This document shows positions 10,074 through 20,210 of a DNA stretch of 38,667 bases, piece by piece. Position numbers and translations under genes: made by a program. The DNA is from Pelagibacteraceae bacterium. GTDB lineage: Bacteria; Pseudomonadota; Alphaproteobacteria; HIMB59; GCA-002718135. Below the pieces are notes generated by a model, which was given only the letters and a program-made list of their open reading frames with translations, was not told the DNA's origin and made no database searches. The DNA lies in the NCBI GenBank assembly GCA_018657885.1, contig JABHWG010000058.1, positions 1-38,667 on the forward strand. Direction: 5' to 3'. Within the stretch, counting starts at the first letter, position 1; each line of letters begins with the position of its first letter.

Positions 10074-11225
10074 TTATGCTCCAAGTGGTCTTAAAAGTGA
10101 ACGTGAAATAATATGTCTTTGAATTTCACTTGTGCCTTCCCAAATTCTTTCTATTCTTGCATCTCTCCATATTCTTTCAAGAGGTATATCTGACATTAAG
10201 CCCATACCACCACAAATTTGAATAGCTTCATCAGAAACTTTTCCAAGCATTTCTGTACAGAATAATTTTGTCATTGCTGCATCTTGAGAGGAGAGGGTTC
10301 TCTGATCAATTTTCCACGCTGATTCAAGAAGCATTAAGTTTGCTGCTCTTATATTTGTTGCCATATCTGCTAACTTAAATGAAACTCCTTGAAATTTACC
10401 AATTACTTTTCCAAATTGTTTTCTATTAGCGGACCAATCAAGAGCAATATCAAATGCTCGCTCAGCTCTTGAAACAGAAGTTGCCGCAACTGTTAATCGA
10501 GTTGCTTCTAACCAAACATTCATCAATTCAAAACCTTTATCTTTTTCGCCTAAAATATTTTTTGCGGGGATTCTACAATCATTAAAATGTATAATGTTAT
10601 TTACATACCCTCTATGGGAAACACAGTCATAGCCCTTCGCAACTTCAACACCTTTTTGATGGAGATCAACTAAAAAACAAGATAATAAATTTCTTCCTTG
10701 TTCACCTGTTCCAGTTGAGGCAAATAAAACAACAAAATCAGAAATGTGTGCGTTTGAAATAAAATGTTTTGTTCCATTAATAACCCAATCATCACCATCT
10801 TTTTTTGCATTAGTTTTCATTCCTCTAAGATCAGATCCTGCTTCAGGTTCTGTCATTGCAATACAGTCTTTTCTTTCACCTGTTATTGTTGGTTTTAAAT
10901 ATTCATCTATTAGTTCATCTTTACAAGCCATTAAAATATTTTGAGGTCTCCATGCTATTTCCGCTAAAGCTAAAGATGCAAAACCTAATTCTTTTTCAAC
11001 CAGTGTTAAATCAAACGCATTTAATCCGCCACCACCAAAATCTGTTGGCATGTTACAAGAATATAAACCTACTTCGATACTTTTCTTTTTAATTTCGTTG
11101 TAAAGTTCTTTTGGTAATTCATTTGTCTTTTCAAGATGTTCCTCGTGTTGAAGAAGTTCATTTTTAACAAATGATTTAGTTGTTTCAATGAGTAATGTTT
11201 GTTCTTCTGATAAATTAAAATCCAT
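10074..11225 (-). CDS. Acyl-CoA dehydrogenase, candidate gamma-butyrobetainyl-CoA dehydrogenase
   Basis: CIAMTEPEAGSDLRGMKTNA, RKQFGKVIGKFQGVSFKLADM, ICGGMGLMSDIPLERIWRDARIERIWEGTSEIQRHII. Confidence 0.85.
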   Translation of the reverse strand: MDFNLSEEQTLLIETTKSFVKNELLQHEEHLEKTNELPKELYNEIKKKSIEVGLYSCNMPTDFGGGGLNAFDLTLVEKELGFASLALAEIAWRPQNILMACKDELIDEYLKPTITGERKDCIAMTEPEAGSDLRGMKTNAKKDGDDWVINGTKHFISNAHISDFVVLFASTGTGEQGRNLLSCFLVDLHQKGVEVAKGYDCVSHRGYVNNIIHFNDCRIPAKNILGEKDKGFELMNVWLEATRLTVAATSVSRAERAFDIALDWSANRKQFGKVIGKFQGVSFKLADMATNIRAANLMLLESAWKIDQRTLSSQDAAMTKLFCTEMLGKVSDEAIQICGGMGLMSDIPLERIWRDARIERIWEGTSEIQRHIISRSLLRPLGA

Positions 11226-11229
11226 AATT

Positions 11230-12417
11230 TTATATATATGCTGGTATAGCGTTTTTCCTGTTATTATTAAAAAATTGTTTTTTTACTACTTCGCATTCAG
11301 CCCAAATCTTTTTATATTCAAGTTCTTCTGGGTGATAAATTTCTGCATACACTTTAGATCCTAACTTCATATGATTACTGTCTACATATCCCATAGCAAT
11401 ATTTGACTTTAGTGTTGGCGACCATATAGCTGCAGTAACGATTCCAATTTCTTTTTTATTGCTATCATACAGTACTGAACCATTTGCAGGTTTATCACCT
11501 TGAATATCTAAACCTACAAGTTTTTTATTTAATTTAGAGTTTTTTATTTTTTTTAAAGCTTTTTTTCCTGTGAAATAATTTTTTTCCAAATTTACTAACC
11601 AACTAAGACCTAACTCATATGGATTTTTCATTCTATTTGTTCTTAATGCTTGTTCAGCTGACATGAAATCCGCATTTGGCTGTATAAAACCAGCTTCAAT
11701 TCTTACCATATCAAGGGAATTCATACCTGCTGGTAATACTTTATAATCTCTATTAAATTTAAATAATGAGTCCCATACATTGAGAGCATCAGCAGGGTTA
11801 CACCAAATTTCATAACCTAGATCTCCAGAGAATCCAGTTCTAGAAATTAATACATCTGATTTATTTATTTTATAGTTCCCAAATTTAAATGGTTGTAAAT
11901 TTTCAATATCAGTTACTTTTAGTAAATTTAATATTTTACATGATAAAGGGCCTTGAAAAGCTAAAGCAGCAATTGTTTCAGTTATATCTTGAATTTTAAC
12001 ATTAAATCCAGTTGCAGTATCTGTAAACCAATTAAGATTTCTTTCTGCACACATAATTTTTAGATGATCTTCTTTCAAACAAAAAACAGTACCATCATCA
12101 ATAACATTACCGTCTTCATTACACCAAATGATATACATAATTTGATTAGGTTGAATTTTGGATACATCTCTTGTTACTAGCTTGTTTACAAACTCACGAG
12201 CTTGAACTCCTTTTATGTCATATTTATGCATTGGAGTAATATCAATAACGCCTGCTGTATTACGCATTGAGGTGTATTCTAATTCAGTACTGGAATACTC
12301 TTTAGCTATTTTATAACCAGCCCAACGATACCAATCATTATTGTAACAAGCTTCTAAAGTTCTTTCATGAAATGGTGTTTCTAAAAGAGGTTTTTTATAT
12401 GATAAATTTTTATTCAT
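11230..12417 (-). CDS. GcvT-like (aminomethyltransferase/THF-dependent demethylase family) protein
   Basis: GVIDITPMHKYDIKG, LVTRDVSKIQPNQIMYIIWCNEDGNVIDDG, ISRTGFSGDLGYEIWCNP, LPAGMNSLDMVRIEAGF. Confidence 0.8.
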   Translation of the reverse strand: MNKNLSYKKPLLETPFHERTLEACYNNDWYRWAGYKIAKEYSSTELEYTSMRNTAGVIDITPMHKYDIKGVQAREFVNKLVTRDVSKIQPNQIMYIIWCNEDGNVIDDGTVFCLKEDHLKIMCAERNLNWFTDTATGFNVKIQDITETIAALAFQGPLSCKILNLLKVTDIENLQPFKFGNYKINKSDVLISRTGFSGDLGYEIWCNPADALNVWDSLFKFNRDYKVLPAGMNSLDMVRIEAGFIQPNADFMSAEQALRTNRMKNPYELGLSWLVNLEKNYFTGKKALKKIKNSKLNKKLVGLDIQGDKPANGSVLYDSNKKEIGIVTAAIWSPTLKSNIAMGYVDSNHMKLGSKVYAEIYHPEELEYKKIWAECEVVKKQFFNNNRKNAIPAYI

Positions 12418-13883
12418 TATTTTTTCAAAAGTTGTTTAGAGGCATTAATAGCATTTATTCCAGTTATCCCTCCACCTGGATGAGTTCCTGCCCCACAAAT
12501 GTATAAACCATTAATAGGAGTTTCATATTGAGCTGATCCATAAAATGGTCTTATTATCAGTAATTGATCTATTTCCATATCTCCATGATGCCAATGTCCA
12601 CCTGAAGTATTATATTTCTTTTCCATTTCATTAGGTGTGTCAATTTCAAACTTAATAAGCTCATTATTATCAATGAAATTATTTAATATTAATTGAATAT
12701 TAGATTCAATTTCTTTTTTATCATGTGATCCATTTTTTAGATAAGGGATATAATACAAATTAGCTGAAATGTTTTTATTATCTATATAGAACTCTAAACA
12801 TGGTTTTTTTGAATAATTATTGTACTTATTATTATTAAATGCGTGCTCAATATACTTAATGTTGGGAGCATAGATAAATTTACTACCTATATATTTTTCG
12901 TCTAAATTTTTAATTTTAATAATATTTTTAAATTCTATTTTAACTTTTGCAACATTACCCTTGGATCTAAAATTTGTAACTCTTCTAATTAAGTCAGTAT
13001 CTAGCCTATCAGCTCCTATTAAATTTAAATATGTAGTCTTAGGATCAAGAGTAGAAATAATAGTTGAAGATTCAATTATATTTTGGTCATTCATTTCAAT
13101 ACCAGTCACTGTTTCATTATTGATTAACAATTTCTTAACTTCAGAAGACTTTAAAAATTCAACACCTCTATCATGGCAGCTTTGTTCAATTGAGCTAATT
13201 ATTTGCTCAGTATCTAAATTATTATTTCTAAATATTGATCCATTAATCGCATTTGAATAAAGTAAGGTTAATATGGAGCCAGGTGATCTTGGTCCAAGAT
13301 TAGAACCTAGCACAGCTTCGTTGCATAAAATCCCCATTAGATTATCATTGGTTAAGTTGTCCTCTAAGTCATCTGCTATATTTAAACCAATAACTCTTAA
13401 TAATTCTCTCATATTTTTTTTGCCAAGTTTTCTAACTTTCCAACCCATTGAAATTAGTTGCCATAAATCAGATTTATTCCCTGACTTAACTCTTGGTGGG
13501 GTATTAAACATGAATGAAGATAAGGTTTTAGCAAATAAGTTATATTTTTTAACAAGTTTTAGAAAACTATTCTGATCTTCTAAGCTGGCTTCACATTCAT
13601 TAAATTTTATGGAGTTATTTTCATCTATTTCTAAAACAGTATGGTTAAAGCTATCATTCAAACTAGTTACAAAAGTCCTTTTTTTCCTTGCGTTAATTTT
13701 TAAACCAAGTTGATCAATAACTTTTTTACTTAAGCTACTACTTGAATCAGCATATAGTGCTAATCCTCCTACCTTTTCATTTTTTTCAACTACTAAAACT
13801 TTTTTACCTGATTTTGATAGGTAAGAAGCTGCTGATAAACCATTTGGTCCAGCTCCAATAATAATGATATCAAAGTTTTTCAT
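12417..13883 (-). CDS. Phytoene desaturase-like (PYROXD2-type) FAD oxidoreductase, copy 2
   Basis: FDIIIIGAGPNGLSAASYLSKSGKKVLVVEKN; C-terminal LYICGAGTHPGGGITGINAINAS. Confidence 0.8.
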   Translation of the reverse strand: MKNFDIIIIGAGPNGLSAASYLSKSGKKVLVVEKNEKVGGLALYADSSSSLSKKVIDQLGLKINARKKRTFVTSLNDSFNHTVLEIDENNSIKFNECEASLEDQNSFLKLVKKYNLFAKTLSSFMFNTPPRVKSGNKSDLWQLISMGWKVRKLGKKNMRELLRVIGLNIADDLEDNLTNDNLMGILCNEAVLGSNLGPRSPGSILTLLYSNAINGSIFRNNNLDTEQIISSIEQSCHDRGVEFLKSSEVKKLLINNETVTGIEMNDQNIIESSTIISTLDPKTTYLNLIGADRLDTDLIRRVTNFRSKGNVAKVKIEFKNIIKIKNLDEKYIGSKFIYAPNIKYIEHAFNNNKYNNYSKKPCLEFYIDNKNISANLYYIPYLKNGSHDKKEIESNIQLILNNFIDNNELIKFEIDTPNEMEKKYNTSGGHWHHGDMEIDQLLIIRPFYGSAQYETPINGLYICGAGTHPGGGITGINAINASKQLLKK

Positions 13884-15508
13884 ATATAGTGTGTGTTTAT
13901 TTGTTTTCTAAGATCTATTAGTATTTCTCTAGCTGCATTTGCTCCAGGCGCACCCATTACACCACCTCCAGGATGAGTACTTGATCCACACATATAAAGG
14001 TTTTTGATAGGTGTTTTATATTGAGCATACCCTGGTATAGGTCTGTTAAACATCAGTTGATCCATAGTTAATTCACCTTGAAAAATATTACCTTCCGTTA
14101 ATCCTACTTCTTGCTCTAATTCTTTTGGCGTTCTTATTTCAGCATGGTTAATAATATCATTAAAATTTGTTGAATAGCTTCCAATCCTATTCATAACATG
14201 CTCGCCAAATTCTAATTTTTTGTCTTCTGTCCATCCTCCATTAGCTAAGTTGTAAGGAACGTATTGTACAAATACAGACATATAATGTTTTCCTTGGGGA
14301 GCCATAGTGGGATCATTGATACTGGGAATACACATATCTACATAAGGTAAAGAGGACCACCTACAATCCTTCCAATCATCATATGCACCTTCCATCTCTT
14401 CAATGCTTTGTGTAATATGTAAGTCACCAGTTCCAGCTGGATCTCCTTCAGGAATACTTTTCCAAATTGGTAGATCGTCTAAAGCGATATTTAATTTTCC
14501 TGATGAACCTCTAATTTTAAAATTTTTAACTGCATTGTAAAAATCTTCAGGCAATTCTTTTTTTTCAACCACTTTAAGAAAAGTTCTTTTTACATCTAGA
14601 TTGGAAACAATTTTATTTGCGTAAATTTCATCTCCATTTTCTAAAACTATTCCATAACTTTTATTATTTTTAATTAAAATTTCAGTAACAGGGGAGCCAG
14701 CTTTTATCTCACCATCACTTGCTTTTAGTGAAGCTGCCATTGCTTTTGTAATAGATCCCATTCCACCTCTTGAGTATCCCCAAGCTCCAACTGTGCCATC
14801 AACCTCACCCATATAATGATGCAATAGGACATAAGCAGAGCCAGGAGAGTAGGGTCCTAATGCAGTGCCTATAATTGCAGAACCAGCAAGATGTGCTTTT
14901 ACAATATCAGATTCAAAATATTCCTCTAAATAATCCCGTACACTCATTGTCCAAAAACGAATGGTATCGTAAATCTCTTTTTCTCCTAAGCCTCCTAGTT
15001 CGTCCTTTGCTGCAAAAAATTTTGCAAAATCTAATAATCCCATTATATCTTTAGGTGCAAATGACGTAGGATCCGGAGGAGTCATTTTTAAGAGAGGTTT
15101 AATTATTTTACATTGCCTCATAACATCTTTACCAAACCTATCATAAGCTTCTGCATCTTTTTTTGAAAATTGAGCAATTGAACGGTAAGTTAAGTCATGG
15201 TCATTATAATGAGCGTAGTATCTTCCATCATCAAGCATTGACGCGCTTCCTTCATAAGGAATAATTTGAAGTCCATATTTTGATAATTCAAGATCTCTAA
15301 AAATCTCGGGACGTAATAAGCTGCATACATACGAGCAATTGGAATATGTCCATCCAGGATGTATTTCACGACTGACAGCTGCTCCACCGACATAGCTTTG
15401 TTTTTCTATAACTACTACTTTTAGGCCAGCTTTTGCCAAATAACACGCTGTGGTTAGCCCATTATGACCACCACCAATTATCGCTACGTCATAAATTGAT
15501 TTTGACAT
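13880..15508 (-). CDS. Phytoene desaturase-like (PYROXD2-type) FAD oxidoreductase, copy 1
   Basis: YDVAIIGGGHNGLTTACYLAKAGLKVVVIEKQSYVGGAA; LYMCGSSTHPGGGVMGAPGANAAREI; ATGA overlap with next gene. Confidence 0.85.
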   Translation of the reverse strand: MSKSIYDVAIIGGGHNGLTTACYLAKAGLKVVVIEKQSYVGGAAVSREIHPGWTYSNCSYVCSLLRPEIFRDLELSKYGLQIIPYEGSASMLDDGRYYAHYNDHDLTYRSIAQFSKKDAEAYDRFGKDVMRQCKIIKPLLKMTPPDPTSFAPKDIMGLLDFAKFFAAKDELGGLGEKEIYDTIRFWTMSVRDYLEEYFESDIVKAHLAGSAIIGTALGPYSPGSAYVLLHHYMGEVDGTVGAWGYSRGGMGSITKAMAASLKASDGEIKAGSPVTEILIKNNKSYGIVLENGDEIYANKIVSNLDVKRTFLKVVEKKELPEDFYNAVKNFKIRGSSGKLNIALDDLPIWKSIPEGDPAGTGDLHITQSIEEMEGAYDDWKDCRWSSLPYVDMCIPSINDPTMAPQGKHYMSVFVQYVPYNLANGGWTEDKKLEFGEHVMNRIGSYSTNFNDIINHAEIRTPKELEQEVGLTEGNIFQGELTMDQLMFNRPIPGYAQYKTPIKNLYMCGSSTHPGGGVMGAPGANAAREILIDLRKQINTHYI

Positions 15509-15527
15509 TTTATTTTCTTATATTTCT

Positions 15528-15543
15528 TTGAATGACCATTCAA
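15528..15543. promoter_or_regulatory. Putative BetI-like operator in divergent FAD oxidoreductase/TetR promoter
   Basis: Perfect 7+2+7 palindrome TTGAATG-AC-CATTCAA in the 63-bp divergent intergenic region next to the TetR gene. Confidence 0.7.
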
Positions 15544-15571
15544 CCAAATTTCTTGTAAAATCAATAAATTT

Positions 15572-16231
15572 ATGAAAAAATATTCTTTTTTTGAATATAA
15601 AATGAATAATAGAAATCAGAGATTAGCAAATAAGAAAAATAGTAATTTAAAACTTATTTCTTCAACAATTAAAAATTTATCAAAAAAAGGTATTAATGAG
15701 TTAACAATGCATGATGTATCAAGCGGAGCAGGGTTATCTCAAGGTATTGTTAATTTTCATTTTAAAAGTAAAGAAATCCTATTAATTGAGACGTTAAAAT
15801 TTATATCAAATGAATATTTAAAATCATTTGATAAATATATTAAAAAATCAGGTAATGATCCAATTATGAAACTAGTAAATATGATTAATAATGATTTTAG
15901 CTCAAAGATTTGCTCACCTGAAAAAATTTCTGTTTGGTTTACTTTTTTAAGTGAAACAAAATTTAAACCTGCTTACCGTCAAATATGTAGAGAAAGAGAT
16001 CTATATTATCAAAATGTTACAGAAGATATATTTGATGAATTAATTAAAATTGAAAAAAACAAATTGTCTAAAAAAAACTTAGCTATTGCTTTCCATGCTT
16101 TAATTATGGGACTATGGCTTAATCAATTAGATGAGCCAATGAAGTACAACAGAAGAGATTCAAAAAAAATTTGTTTAGATTATCTAAAATCACATTTTCC
16201 AAAACAATTTAAAGAAATAAAAAATGTATAG
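15572..16231 (+). CDS. TetR/AcrR regulator, BetI-like
   Basis: HTH INELTMHDVSSGAGLSQGIVNFHFKSKEILLIETL; BetI-like C-terminal segment with RQICRERDLYYQNV. Confidence 0.75.
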   Translation: MKKYSFFEYKMNNRNQRLANKKNSNLKLISSTIKNLSKKGINELTMHDVSSGAGLSQGIVNFHFKSKEILLIETLKFISNEYLKSFDKYIKKSGNDPIMKLVNMINNDFSSKICSPEKISVWFTFLSETKFKPAYRQICRERDLYYQNVTEDIFDELIKIEKNKLSKKNLAIAFHALIMGLWLNQLDEPMKYNRRDSKKICLDYLKSHFPKQFKEIKNV

Positions 16232-17402
16232 TGGAATGACTCCTGAGGCCCTAGAGTGGCAAAAAAAAATAAGAAAATTTGTTAATGATGAACTCATACC
16301 TTGGGAAGTTCATGCTGAAAAAAATGAAGGAGAATTACCAAAAGATATAGGAAAAAAACATCGAGATATTGCAATTTCTTTAGGACTCCCTGGTATGGGA
16401 ATATCAAAAAAAAACGGGGGACTGGGATTAAATATGTTTGAACAAATGATTATTTGGGAACAGTTAGGTCGTGTTACTAATGCTTTGTGTTGGTGTTTTT
16501 CAGAGGCACAAGATTGGATGGAATTAAATTTCAATGATTTTCAAAAAGAGAATTATTTAAAACCGCTTTTAAAAGGAATAAAAAAAGAATGTTATGCAAT
16601 TACTGAAAAAGGTGCGGGCTCTGATGTAGATGGTTCTATAGAGTCTACTGCTGAAAAAAAAGAAAATCAATACATAATAAATGGTGAAAAATGGTATGTG
16701 ACTAGTGCAAATCTTGCCAATTTTTTCTTTTTACAAGCAAAAATTAAATCCGGTCAAAATAAAGACAAACACTCACTTTTTATAATTGATAAAGACACAG
16801 AAGGTATTGAATTAATAGATACTCCTAAATTTAGTCATACTTACGCTCATCATCACAGTATTTATCGTTTTAATAACGTTTCTATCCCCTCTAAAAATAT
16901 AATAGGTAACGAAGGTATAGGAATGGATTATACACATTCTTGGTTTAGACATGAAAGATTGGGAATAGCAGCTAGATGCTGTGGGGCAGCTGAAAGATTG
17001 ATTGATGAAGCAACAGTTTTTGCAAAAGAAAGAGAGTCTTTTGGAGGTAAAATATCGAATTATCAGGCAATACAATTTATGCTTGCAGATTGTGTAAATG
17101 AATTAGCATCAACCAGATTAATGCTTTATGAAATTTGCAAAGCACATGATGCAAAACAAGGTGTTAAAATTTTGCATGGAAAATGTTCTATGGTTAAGTT
17201 AATGGCATCGGAAATGGCTAATAGAGTAGCAGATAGGGCAGTCCAAATTTTTGGAGGTAGGGGCTATATGAGAGAAAATGTTGCTGAAAGATATTATAGG
17301 GAACTGCGAGTAGATCGTATTTGGGAAGGGACGAGTGAAATTCATAGAATAATAATTGCAAATTCTCTTTATAAGAGAGGTTTAAAATCTTTAATTGAAT
17401 AA
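16224..17402 (+). CDS. Acyl-CoA dehydrogenase (second copy)
   Basis: AITEKGAGSDVDGS, IQFMLADCVNELASTRL, IFGGRGYMRENVAERYYRELRVDRIWEGTSEIHRII; overlaps end of TetR gene. Confidence 0.85.
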   Translation: MYSGMTPEALEWQKKIRKFVNDELIPWEVHAEKNEGELPKDIGKKHRDIAISLGLPGMGISKKNGGLGLNMFEQMIIWEQLGRVTNALCWCFSEAQDWMELNFNDFQKENYLKPLLKGIKKECYAITEKGAGSDVDGSIESTAEKKENQYIINGEKWYVTSANLANFFFLQAKIKSGQNKDKHSLFIIDKDTEGIELIDTPKFSHTYAHHHSIYRFNNVSIPSKNIIGNEGIGMDYTHSWFRHERLGIAARCCGAAERLIDEATVFAKERESFGGKISNYQAIQFMLADCVNELASTRLMLYEICKAHDAKQGVKILHGKCSMVKLMASEMANRVADRAVQIFGGRGYMRENVAERYYRELRVDRIWEGTSEIHRIIIANSLYKRGLKSLIE

Positions 17403-17422
17403 ATAGGGAGCTGGAAAAAATT

Positions 17423-18307
17423 ATGATAGGTTTTTGGAGAAAGATTTACGCAAAACATGATAATGTGAAAGCTTATAGTTTATTATCACCAGCTTTAATT
17501 TTAATTATTTTAGCTATGGTCGTACCAATGGCACTAATGTTGAGCTTTAGTATGTTTACTCAAGTTAGCATGATGGAGATTGATTATACTTTTACATTTC
17601 AAAGATATATTGATTTCTTTCAAAAAAGTTTGTTGGTTACACTTCTCATAAAGTCAATTAAAATATCATTTCTTGTAACTCTAATTACACTTATCACGGC
17701 ATATCCAGTTTGCTATTACATCGCTTTTTATGTCAAAAAAAACAAAATGCTGTGGCTTGTTTTGCTCACTTTGCCTTTTTGGACATCTTATTTATTAAGA
17801 GTATTTTCTTGGAAGATTATTCTTGGAACTAAAGGTGTGATAAACTCTTCATTGATCAACGCTGGAATTCTTAGTGAACCTCTTACATTTCTTATGTATT
17901 CTGAGACCGCAGTAGTGATTACTCTAACTCATGCATGGGCAGCATTTGCCTTACTACCTTTATATGTTTCGTTAGAAAAAATTGATTTTTCTTTAATTGA
18001 AGCTGGAAGAGATCTTGGACTCTCTCGACTTGAAGTGTTTTGGAAAATTACATTCCCATTATCGTTACCTGGTGTAATAGGTGCAATATTAATCATATTC
18101 ATTCCAACAGTAGGTGATTATGTGACTCCAGCCTTACTTGGAGGAATTGATGGTCGTATGCTTTCGAATATGATCCAGGCTTACTTTGGAAAAATTAATA
18201 ATATCCCTATGGGTGCTGCATCAGCTACAATTATGCTAACAACTGTTGTACTCATAACAATAATTGTGTCGAATGTAACAAAAAAACTTACTCAACGGTT
18301 AACTTAA
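17423..18307 (+). CDS. potB: ABC transporter permease, PotB-like
   Basis: Pot-type permease; EAGRDLGLSRLEVFWKITFPLSLPGVIGAILIIFIPTVGDYVTPALLGG. Confidence 0.85.
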   Translation: MIGFWRKIYAKHDNVKAYSLLSPALILIILAMVVPMALMLSFSMFTQVSMMEIDYTFTFQRYIDFFQKSLLVTLLIKSIKISFLVTLITLITAYPVCYYIAFYVKKNKMLWLVLLTLPFWTSYLLRVFSWKIILGTKGVINSSLINAGILSEPLTFLMYSETAVVITLTHAWAAFALLPLYVSLEKIDFSLIEAGRDLGLSRLEVFWKITFPLSLPGVIGAILIIFIPTVGDYVTPALLGGIDGRMLSNMIQAYFGKINNIPMGAASATIMLTTVVLITIIVSNVTKKLTQRLT

Positions 18308-18309
18308 AC

Positions 18310-19119
18310 ATGAACGAAAAAAATAGTACATTACTGATTTATACCCTTCTTTATTTTGGGTTTCTATATGTACCAGTTTTATTCTTACCTATATTTAGTT
18401 TTAACGATGCAGATTATATGTCATTCCCTCTCGCTGGATTTACAACGGAGCACTATGAAGAGATGTGGTCAAAAAGAAATTTACATAAAGCTCTATGGGC
18501 GAGTATAAAAGTAGGAGTAGTTGCGAGTGTCGTTAGTACAATAATTGCACTTTTTGCAGCGAAGGCATTTGCTCGATATAAATTTAGAGGAAATAAGATC
18601 TCTTATGGAGCTATTATGATGCCATTTTTGATACCTGAAATTATCTTGGCTGTAGCTATACTTATAATTTGGGTCAATCTTGGATTTAAATTGGGGCTCA
18701 TTCCAGTCACAATTGGCCACACTTTATTTTGCACACCATTTGCAATGTTAATACTTATAGCACGTATTGAAGGTTTTGATTTTTCACTTGAAGAGGCCTC
18801 TAGAGATTTAGGAGAGAATGCGTGGGGAACATTTTTTAGAGTGTCATTTCCATTGTATTTTCCTGGAATAATCGCAGCTCTTCTTCTCAGTTTCATAATT
18901 TCTTTTGATGAATTTATTCTTGCATTCTTTTTAACTGGAAGTGACGCAACGTTACCTATGTATATGTGGGGTCAAATGAGATTTGTTCAGAGGCTACCTC
19001 ATGTATTGGCTTTGGGAGCAGTAATTATTGTGTTCACTACTTTTTTTGTTTTGTTAGCATTCTGGTTAAGAAATGTTGGACAAGAGAAAGCAAAGAAAGA
19101 TATAGGTATAAAATTATGA
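18310..19119 (+). CDS. potC: ABC transporter permease, PotC-like
   Basis: EASRDLGENAWGTFFRVSFPLYFPGIIAALLLSFIISFDEFILAFF. Confidence 0.85.
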   Translation: MNEKNSTLLIYTLLYFGFLYVPVLFLPIFSFNDADYMSFPLAGFTTEHYEEMWSKRNLHKALWASIKVGVVASVVSTIIALFAAKAFARYKFRGNKISYGAIMMPFLIPEIILAVAILIIWVNLGFKLGLIPVTIGHTLFCTPFAMLILIARIEGFDFSLEEASRDLGENAWGTFFRVSFPLYFPGIIAALLLSFIISFDEFILAFFLTGSDATLPMYMWGQMRFVQRLPHVLALGAVIIVFTTFFVLLAFWLRNVGQEKAKKDIGIKL

Positions 19120-20210
19120 ACAATTCATTTATTCAGATCAATAATATCTCAAAACATTTTGTAGATGTAAAAGCAGTTGACGATGTTTCATTTGAGATTA
19201 AAGAAGGTGAATTTTTTTCACTTTTAGGACCCTCTGGATGTGGTAAGACAACATTGTTGAGGCTATTGGCAGGATTTGAATACCCTACTTCTGGCAATCT
19301 ATTAATTGATGGAACAGATATTACTGCATTACCTCCAGACAAAAGACCTACAAATATGGTTTTTCAAAACTATGCAATTTTTCCTCATCTTAATGTAGAA
19401 AAAAATATTAAATTTGGACTAAGAAAACTTGGCTTAAGTAATGATGAGATTGATAAACGAGTTAAGGATATTCTTACATTAGTTAAGCTTAAAGGGTATG
19501 AGGAAAGATTTAGTAATCAACTATCTGGTGGTCAAAGACAGCGTGTCGCTCTTGCAAGAGCTTTAGTAAGACAACCAAAAGTTCTACTATTAGATGAACC
19601 TCTAGGTGCTTTAGATAAAAAATTAAGAGATGAAATGCAATTAGAATTAAGAACTCTTCAAAAAAATATCGGAATTACTTTTATATTTGTTACCCACGAT
19701 CAACAAGAAGCCATAAGTATGTCAGACAGAGTTGCGGTTATGAACGATGGAAAAATTCAACAATTATCTGCACCTAATGAATTGTATAAGAATCCAGAAA
19801 ATATATTTGTAAGTGATTTTATTGGTGAAACGAATTTTCTTAAAGCTGAGACTAACTCAAGTGATGGAGAATTCATCAATGTTTCAATCGAAGAATTGGG
19901 AGAATTTAAAATTAAAAATAATTTAAATATTCCTGCAAATTCTTCAGATGTTGTTTGTACTGTTCGCCCAGAATCAATGATGATCGATAAAGAAAAATCT
20001 GACTGGGATATTTGTCTTGATGCTAAGATTTGTCAGACTTCATATTTAGGAGAAATGACAAGATTTTATGTTGAGGCTAAAGGGATAGACAAGATAATCA
20101 CTGTTTCTTCTCAATATTTTAATAATCAGTCTTTTGATAATAATGAATGTTTTATAAGTATTAGTTTAGAAGATATTTCTATATTAAATAAAAAAAAGCC
20201 TGTCCTCTAA
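19116..20210 (+). CDS. potA: ABC transporter ATPase, PotA-like
   Basis: Walker A LLGPSGCGKTTLLR, signature QLSGGQRQRVALARAL, Walker B VLLLDEPLGALD. Start reset from 18966 to ATG 19116 (ATGA overlap with potC). Confidence 0.88.
   Translation: MNNSFIQINNISKHFVDVKAVDDVSFEIKEGEFFSLLGPSGCGKTTLLRLLAGFEYPTSGNLLIDGTDITALPPDKRPTNMVFQNYAIFPHLNVEKNIKFGLRKLGLSNDEIDKRVKDILTLVKLKGYEERFSNQLSGGQRQRVALARALVRQPKVLLLDEPLGALDKKLRDEMQLELRTLQKNIGITFIFVTHDQQEAISMSDRVAVMNDGKIQQLSAPNELYKNPENIFVSDFIGETNFLKAETNSSDGEFINVSIEELGEFKIKNNLNIPANSSDVVCTVRPESMMIDKEKSDWDICLDAKICQTSYLGEMTRFYVEAKGIDKIITVSSQYFNNQSFDNNECFISISLEDISILNKKKPVL

Noticed and set aside
18966-19115. N-terminal extension of the potA ORF in the track
   Set aside because: Reads out of frame through the end of potC; true start is ATG 19116 with ATGA coupling.
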